Counted from the first letter of the stretch, positions 21,079 to 31,481 are shown. The stretch: 32,374 nucleotides of DNA from Bremia lactucae (GCF_004359215.1 NC_090610.1:2999143-3031516), one strand, 5' to 3'. Program-made: numbers and translations. The notes: generated by a model from the sequence alone, not told the origin.

Positions 21079-21528
21079 TGTAACGGGGTGTATCGTTACA
21101 TGAAATTAACACTTAAAGGTTGTTATTTAATATATTATCTAATAGGTAGATAATATTTAGAGGATATTACTTTGTAAAGTAATGTTTAGAATTCTTATCC
21201 ATAAATATATAGACCATTATATCTATTTATCCCGCAGACTTATCAGCTGTAGAGGTAATCAAAGAGAGTTACAGATAATATAAAGATCAGAATTCCATTA
21301 CATGTTCAATATTAGATTATAATTAAGTTAGCATTTACAAGATAGAAAGAGAGACACTTAATTATACTAATACAGTTTTCATTTAACCCTCTTTAAGCTA
21401 GTTGTCTTAAAGAGAAGTCTTCCTCTGCACGTACTAGTGTATGCGAAATAACGTAGGGCACCACTCGCAACTGAAGCAGTGCGAAGTGGACTTGTACTGA
21501 AGCAGTACAAGTCGTTGTGCCCCTTACA
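21079..21528 (+). repeat. solo LTR (450 bp) of the A/D/right-hand family
   Basis: It starts TGTAACGGGGTG and ends GTGCCCCTTACA, and carries the twin hairpins near its 3' end, for example CTTGTACTG/CAGTACAAG at 21491-21511. No primer-binding site or gag follows, so it is a solo or truncated LTR. The five bases before it (CACTG) and after it (GAGCG) differ, so there is no intact target-site duplication. A deletion or recombination has removed one flank. Because it lies about 0.4 kb upstream of the tepsin-like gene, it could influence that promoter. Confidence 0.85.
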
Positions 21529-21966
21529 GAGCGTGGCCGCATTACGACGTGCTCGCCTACAGTGTCAGTACTAGTGAAAGGTGCCCGTTTCACTTTTGGT
21601 GGAAGCCCGAATTCTTGTTGTGATTGTATGACAAATTCAACATGTGCTTAGGCCTAAGTTTAGAAAGAATATATAGACGTTTGAACCATTATTTACCTAT
21701 GATGTAATGTCCCTAGTTACTACTTATACATACGAAAGTACGATTTGTTAGATAGGATTTTTTTCACGACATCTCAGCCTATTTTTTTTACTAATTCCAT
21801 TTCAGAACGATTCCGCAATGTATCTTTTGTGTGCAAAAAATGTCTTAAGCCAATCACCTCGATTTTACATGAGTATAGAATGATGATTGGCAGAAAGGTT
21901 ATCATGCCATTCTCAACCTCTCCCCACTGTTGTAGCAATCTTAAAGAGCAGTACCTTGTCTGGGTA
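21529..21966. other. 5' flank of the tepsin-like gene
   Basis: This is non-repetitive AT-rich sequence between the solo LTR and the first confident codons. A pyrimidine-rich TTTTTTTTACTAATTCCATTTCAG-type stretch at about 21781-21806 could be an initiator region or an intron acceptor. The frame used by the gene stays open back to 21745, so an upstream start or further exon is possible. Confidence 0.4.
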
Positions 21967-24856
21967 ATGTATAACCGGCGACAGCTGCGAGCCGTACCCG
22001 ACACCAATTATGCATCACAAGCGGACCGTTGGAAAAAGGGGTTTAAACTGCAAATGCAAGAATCAGCACAACAGCAAACGGATCTTGAAAACGCGCTTGT
22101 CTCGGAGCTCTGCTCATCTGTAGGGTCCTCGTCCTTTCCACCGCGAGATGTGTTGCAGAAGCTGCTGCGCTATCTTCATACATTGGACAACGATGTGCGT
22201 ACAGTCTTTTAAGGTTGATTGGTAAAGTTGTAGAACTTATTTAGCTATCGTAAATATATTCTCACAGTACATCTGCGAGCTGCTGGATGACAAATTCGAA
22301 AATCCGCTTTGGCAAGTAAAAGCCAAGGCGCTGTCCGTGCTCAGCGCGTTGCTAAGTAGTAGCGATGCAGATTTTTATAAGCAGTATTACAGCGGACGCC
22401 TGGATCTGTTCGAGGATTTGCGTAACGCCAGGAAGGATATGCTGCGGAAACGGGCTGACAAAGTTTTCGTGCTGCTTCGAGACTGCATACCTCCTGACGA
22501 AGGTACTCCTATGAATTTGATGCAAGAAATGCAGCAGGAAGAGGCTGAAGAGGCCGAGGCCGGAGAGTGTACGTTGATGCAAACGTCGCCCGTTGTGACA
22601 TCGCAGCCGACGCCTCACGACTTGATGATGGGCATGAACAGCTCACCACGTAGTAGCAGCGCGCCGTTGCCAACTCCTTCGATTCAAAATGAATCTTTCT
22701 TTGGCTTTTTAGTGCAGCAACATCAGCAAGATGCTCCGACTTTGATGGCAGCTGAACCTATAACTCCTCCCGTCAGTAATTCAGCATTTGGTTTCCTCTC
22801 TGAGAATGGTGGAGAAGTGGACTTGCCTCAAACCATGAGCTTAGAATCGACCAATCCATTACCAAGTGCGCCATCGTTATCGTCTGAGTCGTCCAATTTC
22901 AGCTTTATGAATCAAATATCTCCGGATACTAGCGTCCACGCGTCTACAAGTGAGACCTCATTGTTGTCAATGGCTGCAACACCTTCTGCGTTTGCGTTTC
23001 TGGATGGCCAACAACGGCTGCCCCAGCAACAAAAGTCGGTATTTGGTGCTGCCAAGGCACAGGCCTCACGCCGATCTACTGTCTTTGATACCTCGCCGCA
23101 GCCAATGATGATTCAGTTTAGTGAGTCTGCTTTTGAAATTGATCAGGAGAAAAAACGAGTATCAGACCCGATTCATGATGCCTTTGAAGGCATGGACGCG
23201 AATGATGGCACCCAAGCATTACAAGCTTTTGACGCATACAAACCGTCATCTTACGCAAGTCATGGTAGGTGCGAGGATGATGGTGTACAAGCTATTCAAT
23301 CCACTGAGCCGTTAAGAGAAGTGATTTTGGAAATTGAAGTGCCACCAGGACCCATGGGAGTAATGCTGGATCGAACGATTCCTGATATGACTGTAATCGA
23401 ACGCTTTGTGCCTTTGCCACTTGGTGGCCGTGGGTATCTCGAATTGCATCCGGCTATCTGCCCAGGTTGCGCATTAATTAGTATCAATTCGATATACGTA
23501 GAGAAAAAGGGTCTTGCTGAAGTCGGTCCAATCCTAGGATCGCTCGTCGATGCACCCAAGTTATTACGTTTTAAAAAACTCATGACACAAGGCCGAACAG
23601 CAAATCCATCAACGCTTGAAGTGCCTTATATCCCGCCTCCATTGGAAGATGAAGAAGTCACTGCAGTGAATAAAGCGAACGAGTCAACTAAGTTGGAGTC
23701 CGAAGAAGATACTTATGCTGCAGAAGTTGTAAGCGGAGAGAAGTTTATGACGCAACTAAATCGATATAATTGCGGTTTAGCCGAAGTTGAGGCCAAATTG
23801 AACCAATTTATTGGTTGCGAGCATAGCGGGCAGCTTATTGGAGACCGACGCAATCAACTTGCACAGCTTCATGGCACCGTGGAGAAAATTCAAACTCAAG
23901 GCATTGACTCGGTCATTTTTGGAGAGCGTCGGCCATCTAATTACGAAGAAGTCAAACAGTTTCGATTGACTCTTGTCCGTAAAGCGGACGAGCTCGCTCG
24001 GCTAATTCAGAGTATCGCTAGTACAGAGGTTGATTCGCCGTACGAAAGTGTGACGGCATTAGACGAGGAAAAGCATCCTGCATCAGCATTTGCTTTCGTT
24101 AAAGAGGACGTAAGCCATCAAGCAAATGTTCCACCTTTCAGCATCTCACAGCAGTTCAATGAGTCGGGCTTCCGGTTTTTGAACGCGAATGCAAACCCAC
24201 AGGTCGCTGATGTTTATGGTGAAAAAATTATGGTACCACCTCCGATATCTGAGCAAGCAGACAGCTCTTACGGCTTTAGCTTTCTCCGCGACAGCCCTAA
24301 GCAGCAACCAGCGATATCTAAGGATACGACTAATATATTGCCTAATTTCGACCGACTTTTAACGGATAATGCGAATCTAGCAGAGAATGTGACCAATGTG
24401 TTCGCTGGACTCAACTTGAAGGAATCTACGCAGCATCAGCAACCAATATTCGCTGGACTGAGCCTGAAAAACAATAACCAGCAAGAATCCACGAGACTCG
24501 CTCCTACTTTGCACGACAGCATGACAAAAAGCAGTCACGGCCGACCCATGGGTCTTCGTGATTTAGAGGCGTCTTTGCGCTCCACAGCTTCAATTCAACC
24601 AACCACGGGAGCTCCATTCACAGACCGAGGCCCAATTGGCTCGGAGCGAACGGACCCTTCGTTTGCATTCATATCCGCCGCAAGGTATGATAGTAGTTTA
24701 ACGAGCACACAGCCAACGTCACCTACTGCATTTGGGTTTATGCGGGGAAGCAACACCTCGTCGACGACGCCAACTGAAGCTTCCTCGACTATTTCGCACT
24801 CTCATTCCGTGCTACAAGAGCCTGAGCCGTCTATGTTTTCATTTATTTCGAATTGA
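21967..24856 (+). CDS. tepsin/MTV1-like AP-4 accessory protein with ENTH/VHS-like and PDZ-like domains
   Basis: Predicted as two exons, 21967-22194 and 22268-24856, joined by a 73-nt phase-0 intron (donor GTGCGT, acceptor TTCTCACAG), about 938 residues. Residues about 15-150 form an ENTH/VHS-like helical domain (ADRWKKGF, DVLQKLLRYL, ELLDDKFENPLWQVKAKAL). Residues about 426-514 look like a PDZ domain (GPMGVMLD, CPGCALISINS). About 566-659 is helical. The long disordered parts carry ten S-x-F-x-F-[LMIV] motifs (22694 to the last residues, SMFSFISN) and two FAGLxL motifs (24398-24418, 24446-24466). These match the epsilon-ear and beta4-ear binding motifs known from human tepsin, an accessory of the AP-4 coat at the trans-Golgi network. 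Function is inferred. The start codon is uncertain, since the frame is open upstream. Confidence 0.75.
22195..22267 (+). other. spliceosomal intron of the tepsin-like gene (73 nt)
   Basis: It runs from GTGCGTACAG to TATTCTCACAG and joins ...LDND to YICELLDDK within one helical domain, phase 0. Reading through would hit TAA at 22209. A shorter alternative (22199-22244) is also possible in frame but has a poorer acceptor. The length is typical for oomycete introns. Confidence 0.65.
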
Positions 24857-24938
24857 TAGTATTTTTTTTGGCATCGGTTTAAATTCTGTCTTCATTAAAT
24901 TAGAAAAAGCAAAAACTGATTGAATGAAATTCTGAATT

Positions 24939-27900
24939 ATGCTCCCCCCGCCATCAAAGCAAAATCGCAACTCGCGCCCACTCGTTGCCATGGAGCTGTC
25001 GGCGCAGGCCGAGCGTACGTTTAAGGGCCTTTCGGACGTTAAAACACGCGTTGACCAAGCCACTCAAGAAGATGCTTCGTTTCCGGATCTTGCGGACCAG
25101 CTGAATGCACAGTCCGAGCCGCAGAATTATTTTCTAGAGCCTTATGCGTCTCAGTGGACGCCCCAGGTAGCCAAAAAGGGTTCTATTATTCCACTGCCAA
25201 GCGTGGTTGCTGCCGCATTAGATGAAGTCAAAACTCTTACGCTCTCTGGTCTATTACCAGAGATCCGCTCAGCCTGGACGTCTGTGGATGCTCGTCTTTT
25301 TCTATGGAGCTACGCCCAGCGCGGTCGCTTTGCGACCAAGGAGTTTGACCAGGCCATTGTAGCCGTCGGGCTCGTCATTCGTCCAGCTACTGGCGTATTC
25401 ACATCTAAGGTCCAGCATGTGCTAGTTGTGGCCACTACGGTGGAGGTAATCTTACTGGCGGTCGTGATTGACGAAGGTCAGTCGGAGCCTCTTAATTTCA
25501 AGCTACAACCCACGAAGCTTAGTGTCAGTACTGACAAGTGCGTCGTTCGGAAAATTGTTACAACACGCTGTGGGCGTATCTTTTTTGGTGGATCCGATGG
25601 GGCACTATATGAAATTCTGTATGCACCAGACCAAAAAGCTGCTGCTGACCGCAAATCAATCCTTGGAGCAGCACTGAAAAATGTCCCTGGAGTAGGTATA
25701 TCCGAAGGCTGTAGAAAAGTGGCCCATACATTTAGCTACGCACAGTATCTGCCGCGGTTCTTGGCCGGGTTAGCCAGCGCTCCTGGTAAAGTTGTGGATA
25801 TATGTGTGGACCACACCCGAAACATCCTTTATATCCTTCATGACGATGCTCAATTGAGTGTCTTTGACCTAGGAACTAACGGAGAAGAGAGCAAAGCCAT
25901 TTGTACGAGCCACTTGCTGACCGACGGTGCCAAGTACGCACGCGAGAATCGCCGCACGCGCGTATCGTGCCCGGACGAACGGCTGTTTCAGCCGGCCGTA
26001 GTTGGTACATCTAATTCCTTAAAGGTTGTTGCTCTTGCGACGGTGGCACCTGATGAATCAAAGATTGTGACACTCGTTGCGATTACATCAAACGGTATGC
26101 GCTTTTATTTAACGGTCTTTTCAAGACGATATGCGTATGCAGGGGCTGGCAGTCGACCTAAACGTCCGTCTAGACTCGAAATTATACACATTCGTCTACC
26201 TCCGCCAGCAATGACGTTGCGCGATGCCCCGCCATACCACGCCAAAGAAGGCATGCAGCCGGGTTATGTGCCTGGTAAGAGTCCAAGCGCCGTCCACGTT
26301 GCATTTCATCGGAAGGGTGTATTTCTATGTATTGAAGGCCGACGAGATCAGCAGGACGAACTCGTTAGCATTGCTCATGACCCTATTAGTACCACAGCTT
26401 TATCTGTACAATCGATTTTGACTGCAAGAAAGACTACGATTCGAGAATCTGTGTTTTTGGATACTTGTATTGGCAAAGTCGTGGATATCCAAGAACTCGA
26501 TCCCTATTCAAGTGAGGGACCCGAGAGCACGTGGAAAGATGAAACCCAAGCCAGTGCTACTGCAAAGGAAATTAGTAGTGGCAGTAAACGCTCATTTGAC
26601 GAAATGGATACTGGGATATCTGCATTTAGTGCCGCAGATAACGCCATAGTCTTTGGTGAGATGTCTCTCATGTATTCGCAACCATCGCGACACTTCTTGT
26701 GCTTAACAAGCTCAGGGATTCAAGTTTTTAAAAAGATTCGTCCACTGGATCAGCTGCATCGCGTGCTTTTACTTGCTCGTGGTCATGAACTCAAGGCTCA
26801 ACTCGCGCCTTTTGTTCGTTATTTTGGAGAGATTCAGGTCATTTGTATGCTCTTTGCTTTAGCTTGTGGTGTGCAAACGGATCCGCTCGTTACGGAGATG
26901 TCAACAGCGATTTCGCTAATTGCACCGCGGCCTGGTGGCTTATCCACCATGAAAAGCGAAGATTACTTGTACACGGCTGCAGTGCAGAGCATATTTGAGC
27001 TTGCACAGGGACCACCCGATAATGTGCCATCAGAGCCTGCAACATATGCTTCAAACGGCACTACAGTCTCTTCTACTAATACGCGGGTCGTCTTGACTAC
27101 GGAATTTGCCATGTCGTATCAACACGACGGTCTTGTAGCATTCGCGAGTCGTGTCCTGCGTCCACTCTGGATTCCTAAGACGCTTGGCCGACAGATTACT
27201 TCTCGTGTCGCTGATGGTGCCACGTCGACAACAACGTCGGCGAATTACGTGACGCGCTTTGAATATGTTCAGCCTCCGGAAAAATTAGACGAGATTCGCG
27301 AACTTCTTTTTCAGCTGCGACAGCTTATGGAGACTGCCGGTCCATTTGCCGTCTCAATTAAGTGTGGCGCCGCCCTCGAGAACAACCCAAGCCTGGACGG
27401 TGTGTTGGGCGAAAACGTTGAGGCTGGATTATCCCGTGTATCAGAGCTCGTGATGCGGCACCAAAAAGCACTCAGTGAGGACCAGCTCAAGCGCGAGACG
27501 CGATATAAAGCTGAACAACGATCTGTGTACTATTTGCACCAGCTAGTGCTTCGAAGTATCGAGGCAATATCACTATTACGGATTGCTCAGGAGTACAAAG
27601 TCTCGCTCGAAGAACCCCTTGCTTGCCTTAATTTCAGCGATTTAGTGACAACGACAGATGGGGCGCTAGCTGCCAAGACCATGACAAAGGCTTTAATGCG
27701 TGATCGCAACGAAAACAACCAGATTTTGATCAAGCAGCTACGTGAACAGTGTCCCATATTCTTTTCCGTGTCGGATCTGTGGCATTACCAAGGATATCGA
27801 AGCTTGTCTAATGCTAAGCTCAGCGGTTCGCCTGTTGCCCGACAAAAATTATTAAACGAGTCGCTTGAACAATTTCTAAGCTCGTGTCACATGTGGGATA

Positions 27901-29633
27901 CGGAGGATTCCCTTGACGTGCTCCAAGGTATATGTGAAGACTACACTTTCCTTAACTATTACGAAGGTCTCGTGAAGTTGTCACTAGCGTGCGCTAAACA
28001 CTTTCATGACGCTGCGGCATCGGATCTTAGCGGTGTTAAAGAAGCGTGGAAACGGCGGTGCTTTGGCTGTATCTTGCTGGCCCTGCACAAGCTTTTGGGT
28101 GAAGACACAGCGAGCGCTAGTCCACAAGCTGTCGAAGAAATGATAATGCTGGATGACGACTCGAGGACGAAGTACATTGAAGAACTATTTCACTATGCAC
28201 TGACCTCAGAAGACGAGAGCTTCCACAACCTTTTGTACACGTGGCTTTATGAGCGTGGACACACGAACTTGCTGACAGCGATTCGTTCCCCGTACATCGA
28301 AGATTTCCTTAAGACAAAGGACCAGGACCTGCTTATTAAGCTCTACATGGACCAGCAGAAATACCTCGTGGCGGCCAAAATCTGGTGGGCTCGTGCTCAT
28401 GAGGATACTTTGGGAGACGACGAGTATACAAATTCATTCGCTGTGGTTGTCGCTAAGAATCCCGATATTGTCAAGCGACAGTATTATGTGTCTAAGGCAC
28501 TGAACTGCTTAAAAAGCTTGGAAAATGTGGGCGAAGCTTCTGAGGCCATTCAGGAAGTACGCGATGTACTGGATGTGCTTCAGTTGCATGTTCGTGTGTT
28601 AAAGGCATTGGAGCAGCAAGTGATTGAATTGGAAACGTCTTCTTTAAGCTCTGAGGAAAATTTACAGAATCGAAAGACGGACTTGCAACTCTTGACATTT
28701 AGATTGTTTGACGCGACGACGTTGTATAATCGATTTGCGCACAAGTTCGACATGTGGACAGAGTGTCTGCATATTATTCACGTGTGCAAGTCAGAAGAAG
28801 GCGATGTGATTGCAACCTTGTGGCGAAAGATAATTTTTAGTATGTTGCCTCAATCTTCTAATAATGCAGCATTTAATGCGTGGCGACTGGACCAGTGCGA
28901 GAAGGCTGGACTTCTCGCGACGTCAACGAGTTCAACTATGAATTCTTCTTTCGAAAGTGGCAACTGGATTGGCCAGATGCAGTGTAAGTTATTGCGGCTG
29001 GGCAAGTCTTTATATTGGGAAGGGGACGACCGACGTGGTGGCTCGGCTGTTGGCACGGGAGATATCGTGTTTCCCGTGGGATTTCTTGCTGATACGCTCG
29101 AGTGGGTATCGCTTTGGTATATTCGGTCGACCGGCATGGGTGCGTTTACTGGAAGCATTGCTTCGGCCGCTGCTATTGATGCCACCACATTCAATTGGGT
29201 ACTTAAGCTCTTTCTAGACGTTGGTGTGCCGCACCGAGTATTGCTGAGCCATTATGATCAAGTCTACCATGAACAGCCTGACCATCTTTACCGAGAGGGT
29301 TGGACATTGCATTTGTTGCAATCAATACTGGCCATTATAAACATTTGGAAGAAGCACGCGATGTCGCCAAGAGCAGAGAAGGACCAACTCGCAGATTTTG
29401 CAGCCTACTGTCCGAACATCGTCGACCTCTGTGACGGCTTTATCACGGATTTGCGTGCTACGTCACTTGGTACGTTGCTCAACATTGCAAGATGCTATTT
29501 TGGTGTTAAAGCTAACAGCTTGAATGTAAACTCTTCTTTATTGCGTGCAGATGAAGACGGAGAGGCCACAACTTTGCTGGTTCAATTTCGCCGGGTTAAA
29601 AGTGAACTCGTAAATATTCGGACCTTCATGTAG
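24939..29633 (+). CDS. NUP155: Nup155/Nup170-family nucleoporin
   Basis: A single uninterrupted frame of 1564 codons. The N-terminal half is a beta-propeller with the family signature at residues about 95-170 (GLLPEIRSAWTSVDARLFLW, then AIVAVGLV, VFTSKVQHVLVVATTVEVIL). The C-terminal half is a long alpha-helical solenoid (for example YYEGLVKLSLACAKHF, YLVAAKIWWARAH, ALNCLKSLENV). In other eukaryotes this protein belongs to the nuclear pore inner ring, linking the pore membrane to Nup93/Nup205 and Nup35/Nup53. It is somewhat longer than the human protein (about 1390 residues). An in-frame ATG at 24990 (residue 18, CCATGG context) may be the real start. It lies only 82 bp downstream of the tepsin-like gene on the same strand, is intronless, and is followed by AATAAA at 29635. 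It appears intact. Confidence 0.9.
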   Translation: MLPPPSKQNRNSRPLVAMELSAQAERTFKGLSDVKTRVDQATQEDASFPDLADQLNAQSEPQNYFLEPYASQWTPQVAKKGSIIPLPSVVAAALDEVKTLTLSGLLPEIRSAWTSVDARLFLWSYAQRGRFATKEFDQAIVAVGLVIRPATGVFTSKVQHVLVVATTVEVILLAVVIDEGQSEPLNFKLQPTKLSVSTDKCVVRKIVTTRCGRIFFGGSDGALYEILYAPDQKAAADRKSILGAALKNVPGVGISEGCRKVAHTFSYAQYLPRFLAGLASAPGKVVDICVDHTRNILYILHDDAQLSVFDLGTNGEESKAICTSHLLTDGAKYARENRRTRVSCPDERLFQPAVVGTSNSLKVVALATVAPDESKIVTLVAITSNGMRFYLTVFSRRYAYAGAGSRPKRPSRLEIIHIRLPPPAMTLRDAPPYHAKEGMQPGYVPGKSPSAVHVAFHRKGVFLCIEGRRDQQDELVSIAHDPISTTALSVQSILTARKTTIRESVFLDTCIGKVVDIQELDPYSSEGPESTWKDETQASATAKEISSGSKRSFDEMDTGISAFSAADNAIVFGEMSLMYSQPSRHFLCLTSSGIQVFKKIRPLDQLHRVLLLARGHELKAQLAPFVRYFGEIQVICMLFALACGVQTDPLVTEMSTAISLIAPRPGGLSTMKSEDYLYTAAVQSIFELAQGPPDNVPSEPATYASNGTTVSSTNTRVVLTTEFAMSYQHDGLVAFASRVLRPLWIPKTLGRQITSRVADGATSTTTSANYVTRFEYVQPPEKLDEIRELLFQLRQLMETAGPFAVSIKCGAALENNPSLDGVLGENVEAGLSRVSELVMRHQKALSEDQLKRETRYKAEQRSVYYLHQLVLRSIEAISLLRIAQEYKVSLEEPLACLNFSDLVTTTDGALAAKTMTKALMRDRNENNQILIKQLREQCPIFFSVSDLWHYQGYRSLSNAKLSGSPVARQKLLNESLEQFLSSCHMWDTEDSLDVLQGICEDYTFLNYYEGLVKLSLACAKHFHDAAASDLSGVKEAWKRRCFGCILLALHKLLGEDTASASPQAVEEMIMLDDDSRTKYIEELFHYALTSEDESFHNLLYTWLYERGHTNLLTAIRSPYIEDFLKTKDQDLLIKLYMDQQKYLVAAKIWWARAHEDTLGDDEYTNSFAVVVAKNPDIVKRQYYVSKALNCLKSLENVGEASEAIQEVRDVLDVLQLHVRVLKALEQQVIELETSSLSSEENLQNRKTDLQLLTFRLFDATTLYNRFAHKFDMWTECLHIIHVCKSEEGDVIATLWRKIIFSMLPQSSNNAAFNAWRLDQCEKAGLLATSTSSTMNSSFESGNWIGQMQCKLLRLGKSLYWEGDDRRGGSAVGTGDIVFPVGFLADTLEWVSLWYIRSTGMGAFTGSIASAAAIDATTFNWVLKLFLDVGVPHRVLLSHYDQVYHEQPDHLYREGWTLHLLQSILAIINIWKKHAMSPRAEKDQLADFAAYCPNIVDLCDGFITDLRATSLGTLLNIARCYFGVKANSLNVNSSLLRADEDGEATTLLVQFRRVKSELVNIRTFM

Positions 29634-29634
29634 G

Positions 29635-29640
29635 AATAAA
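29635..29640 (+). terminator. polyadenylation signal (AATAAA) of the Nup155 gene
   Basis: A canonical AATAAA begins one base after the stop codon, overlapping a second TAAATAAA run. A T-rich stretch follows. The position implies a very short 3' untranslated region. Confidence 0.5.
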
Positions 29641-29823
29641 TAAAAGCATTTCGCTGCTTTTGGCATTTGAAATAATGGTAAAGTTACTCAGAATAAGGTG
29701 GCAGAATTTAATGTACGTTTTAATCTGTCAGTACTTGCGCTTAGATATGCACATTAAGATAACTATTGGAAGGATAAAGCAAGCTGCATGAATCCAACCA
29801 TAGCAAACTTATTAAATTACGGG

Positions 29824-30301
29824 TGTAACGGGGTGTATCGTTACATGAAATTGACACTTAAAGATTGTTAATTAATATATTATCTAAAAGTTAGATAATA
29901 TTTGGAGGATCTTACTTTACATAGTAAAATTCAGAATTCTTATCTGTAAATAGGTATAGACCATTATACCTATTTATTCCGCAGACTATCAGCTGTAGAG
30001 GTAATCAAAGAGAGTTACAGATAAGATAAAGATAAGAATTTAACTACATGTTTAGTATTAGACTATATTTTAAGTTAGCATTTACAAAGATAGAACAAGA
30101 GACACTTAATTATATTAATACAGTTTTCATTTTACCCTCTTAAGCTAGTTACCTTAAGAGAACTCTTCCTCTGCACGTACTAGTGTACGTGAAATAACGT
30201 AGGGCACCACTCGCAACTGAAGCAGCGCGAAGTGGACTTGTACTGAAGCAGTGCGAAGTGGACTTGTACTGAAGCAGAACAAGTCGTAGTGCCCCGTTAT
30301 A
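29824..30301 (+). repeat. 5' LTR of the right-hand element (about 478 bp)
   Basis: It starts TGTAACGGGGTG and ends GTGCCCCGTTATA. Internal hairpins include CTCTTAAG/CTTAAGAG (about 30136-30162) and CACGTAC/GTACGTG (30174-30191). A 26-bp module occurs twice at 30225-30276. The LTR starts about 190 bp downstream of the Nup155 stop codon. Confidence 0.88.
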
Positions 30302-30303
30302 CC

Positions 30304-30321
30304 TGGTAGCACTTTGTAGTC
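30304..30321 (+). promoter_or_regulatory. primer-binding site, probably initiator-Met tRNA
   Basis: TGGTAGCACTTTGTAGTC lies two bases after the LTR. TGGTAGC is the complement of GCTACCA, the 3' end typical of eukaryotic initiator-Met tRNAs, which many Ty1 and Ty3 elements use. The same sequence, with one to four changes, follows the LTRs of A, B, C, D and E. Identity beyond the first 7 or 8 bases would need the host tRNA. Confidence 0.65.
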
Positions 30322-30351
30322 CGTCCAAGGACCAAATTTCCCACATCTAAC

Positions 30352-31481
30352 ATGGACATGTTAGATGATAGTGGGAATACGCATCATGTTTCCCCTGAAA
30401 GCTACTCCTTTCTAAGTGATATAGAAAGGAGTGCGGTTGAACGAATGAGCTCGACCGTAGGAAACGATGCAATCCTGGCAATGCTGTCCAACTTAGACAG
30501 AGATGCCCTCCATTCAACCATCGCCAAGTTCATACAACATGAACTTGACGAGATGAAGGAAAAAGTAGCCTTGCTGAATCAGCAAGGCTCTCAACAGGCA
30601 GAACTGTTGAGATTACAACAGGTACAGACCCCTGTACCTGGGATGACGCAAACGCGTCGTCCCAAAACTTTTTATAGATTGGCATCTCAAAGTATAGGGG
30701 AGTCGAAGAAGACTCCCTCTTGAGATGGTTTGTCGAGTTGGACGATGCCATAAGGGCACGTCACATTATCGACGAGCAAATGCAAGTCGCATTCGCTCAA
30801 TCAAATCTGACAGGTCGTGCCAAAACTTGGGCATTGGGCCTTAACTTGCGCGACCCATATGTCTTTGGGTCGCAATAGGCTTGTAAAACCCGACTCAAAC
30901 AACAGACGTTTGAACCACCAAGGGCTAAGTTCAGAGCTCGTTCAGAGCTTCTGAAACTCAAGCAATGCAAACGTGATGTTCAAGCATATGCCCAGCACAT
31001 ACGACTCTTAGCAAGTTGTATTACAAATAACCCAGTTCATGAACACACATTGAATACGGTGTTCATGCAAGGTCTTACGGATGGTCCCGTAAAGACCCAC
31101 CTGTTCCGCTTGGAACTGGATACGCTTGAAGAAGCAATATCCGTAGCGGAACAGGAGGACTTTAGCTTGAGACAGGCTCAAGCAAGTTCGTCATCATATC
31201 GTCCACCTAGACGACACGAACTAGGAGGTCCAGAACCCATGGACCTTTCCTATGTCGAAAGCGAGAAACCTCGCTTTTCGAATAATAAGCGATCGCAGAA
31301 ATGCCATCGCTGCCAAAAATTGGGACATTACGCTCATGAGTGTAGTGCCCCACGTCCAGCACCAAAAGGTACTGAACGTAATTTTGGATCGTATGCCAAA
31401 AAGGGCAACGGTCGCGGATCCGACGTTGTTGCGAAATCGCAACAGCGAGGCGGACCGCCAAAAAATGGACGGGGTCAGTAG
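30352..31481 (+). pseudogene. gag of the right-hand element (capsid and nucleocapsid), two lesions
   Basis: Gag packages the element RNA. The ATG at 30352 is chosen by conservation with D (8860) and sits in an 11-bp stem hairpin (30344-30367). The N-terminal piece is open to 30723, then shifted out of frame near 30665. A TAG occurs near 30876. The C-terminal piece (31050-31481) is open. It contains an intact CCHC knuckle (CHRCQKLGHYAHEC, about 31303-31344) and a basic, Gly/Arg-rich tail. It ends in TAG at 31479, inside the frameshift signal. Apart from the two lesions it matches the other copies closely, so decay is recent. Confidence 0.8.

Noticed and set aside
21745..21966. Extension of the tepsin-like protein to the full open frame from 21745
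   Set aside because: The upstream residues (KKCLKPITSILHEY and so on) are not domain-like, and the frame start is TTG. I used the nearest in-frame ATG at 21967 and flagged the uncertainty.
28492..29194. Minus-strand open frames inside the Nup155 gene
   Set aside because: They are antisense shadows of a 1564-codon conserved gene.
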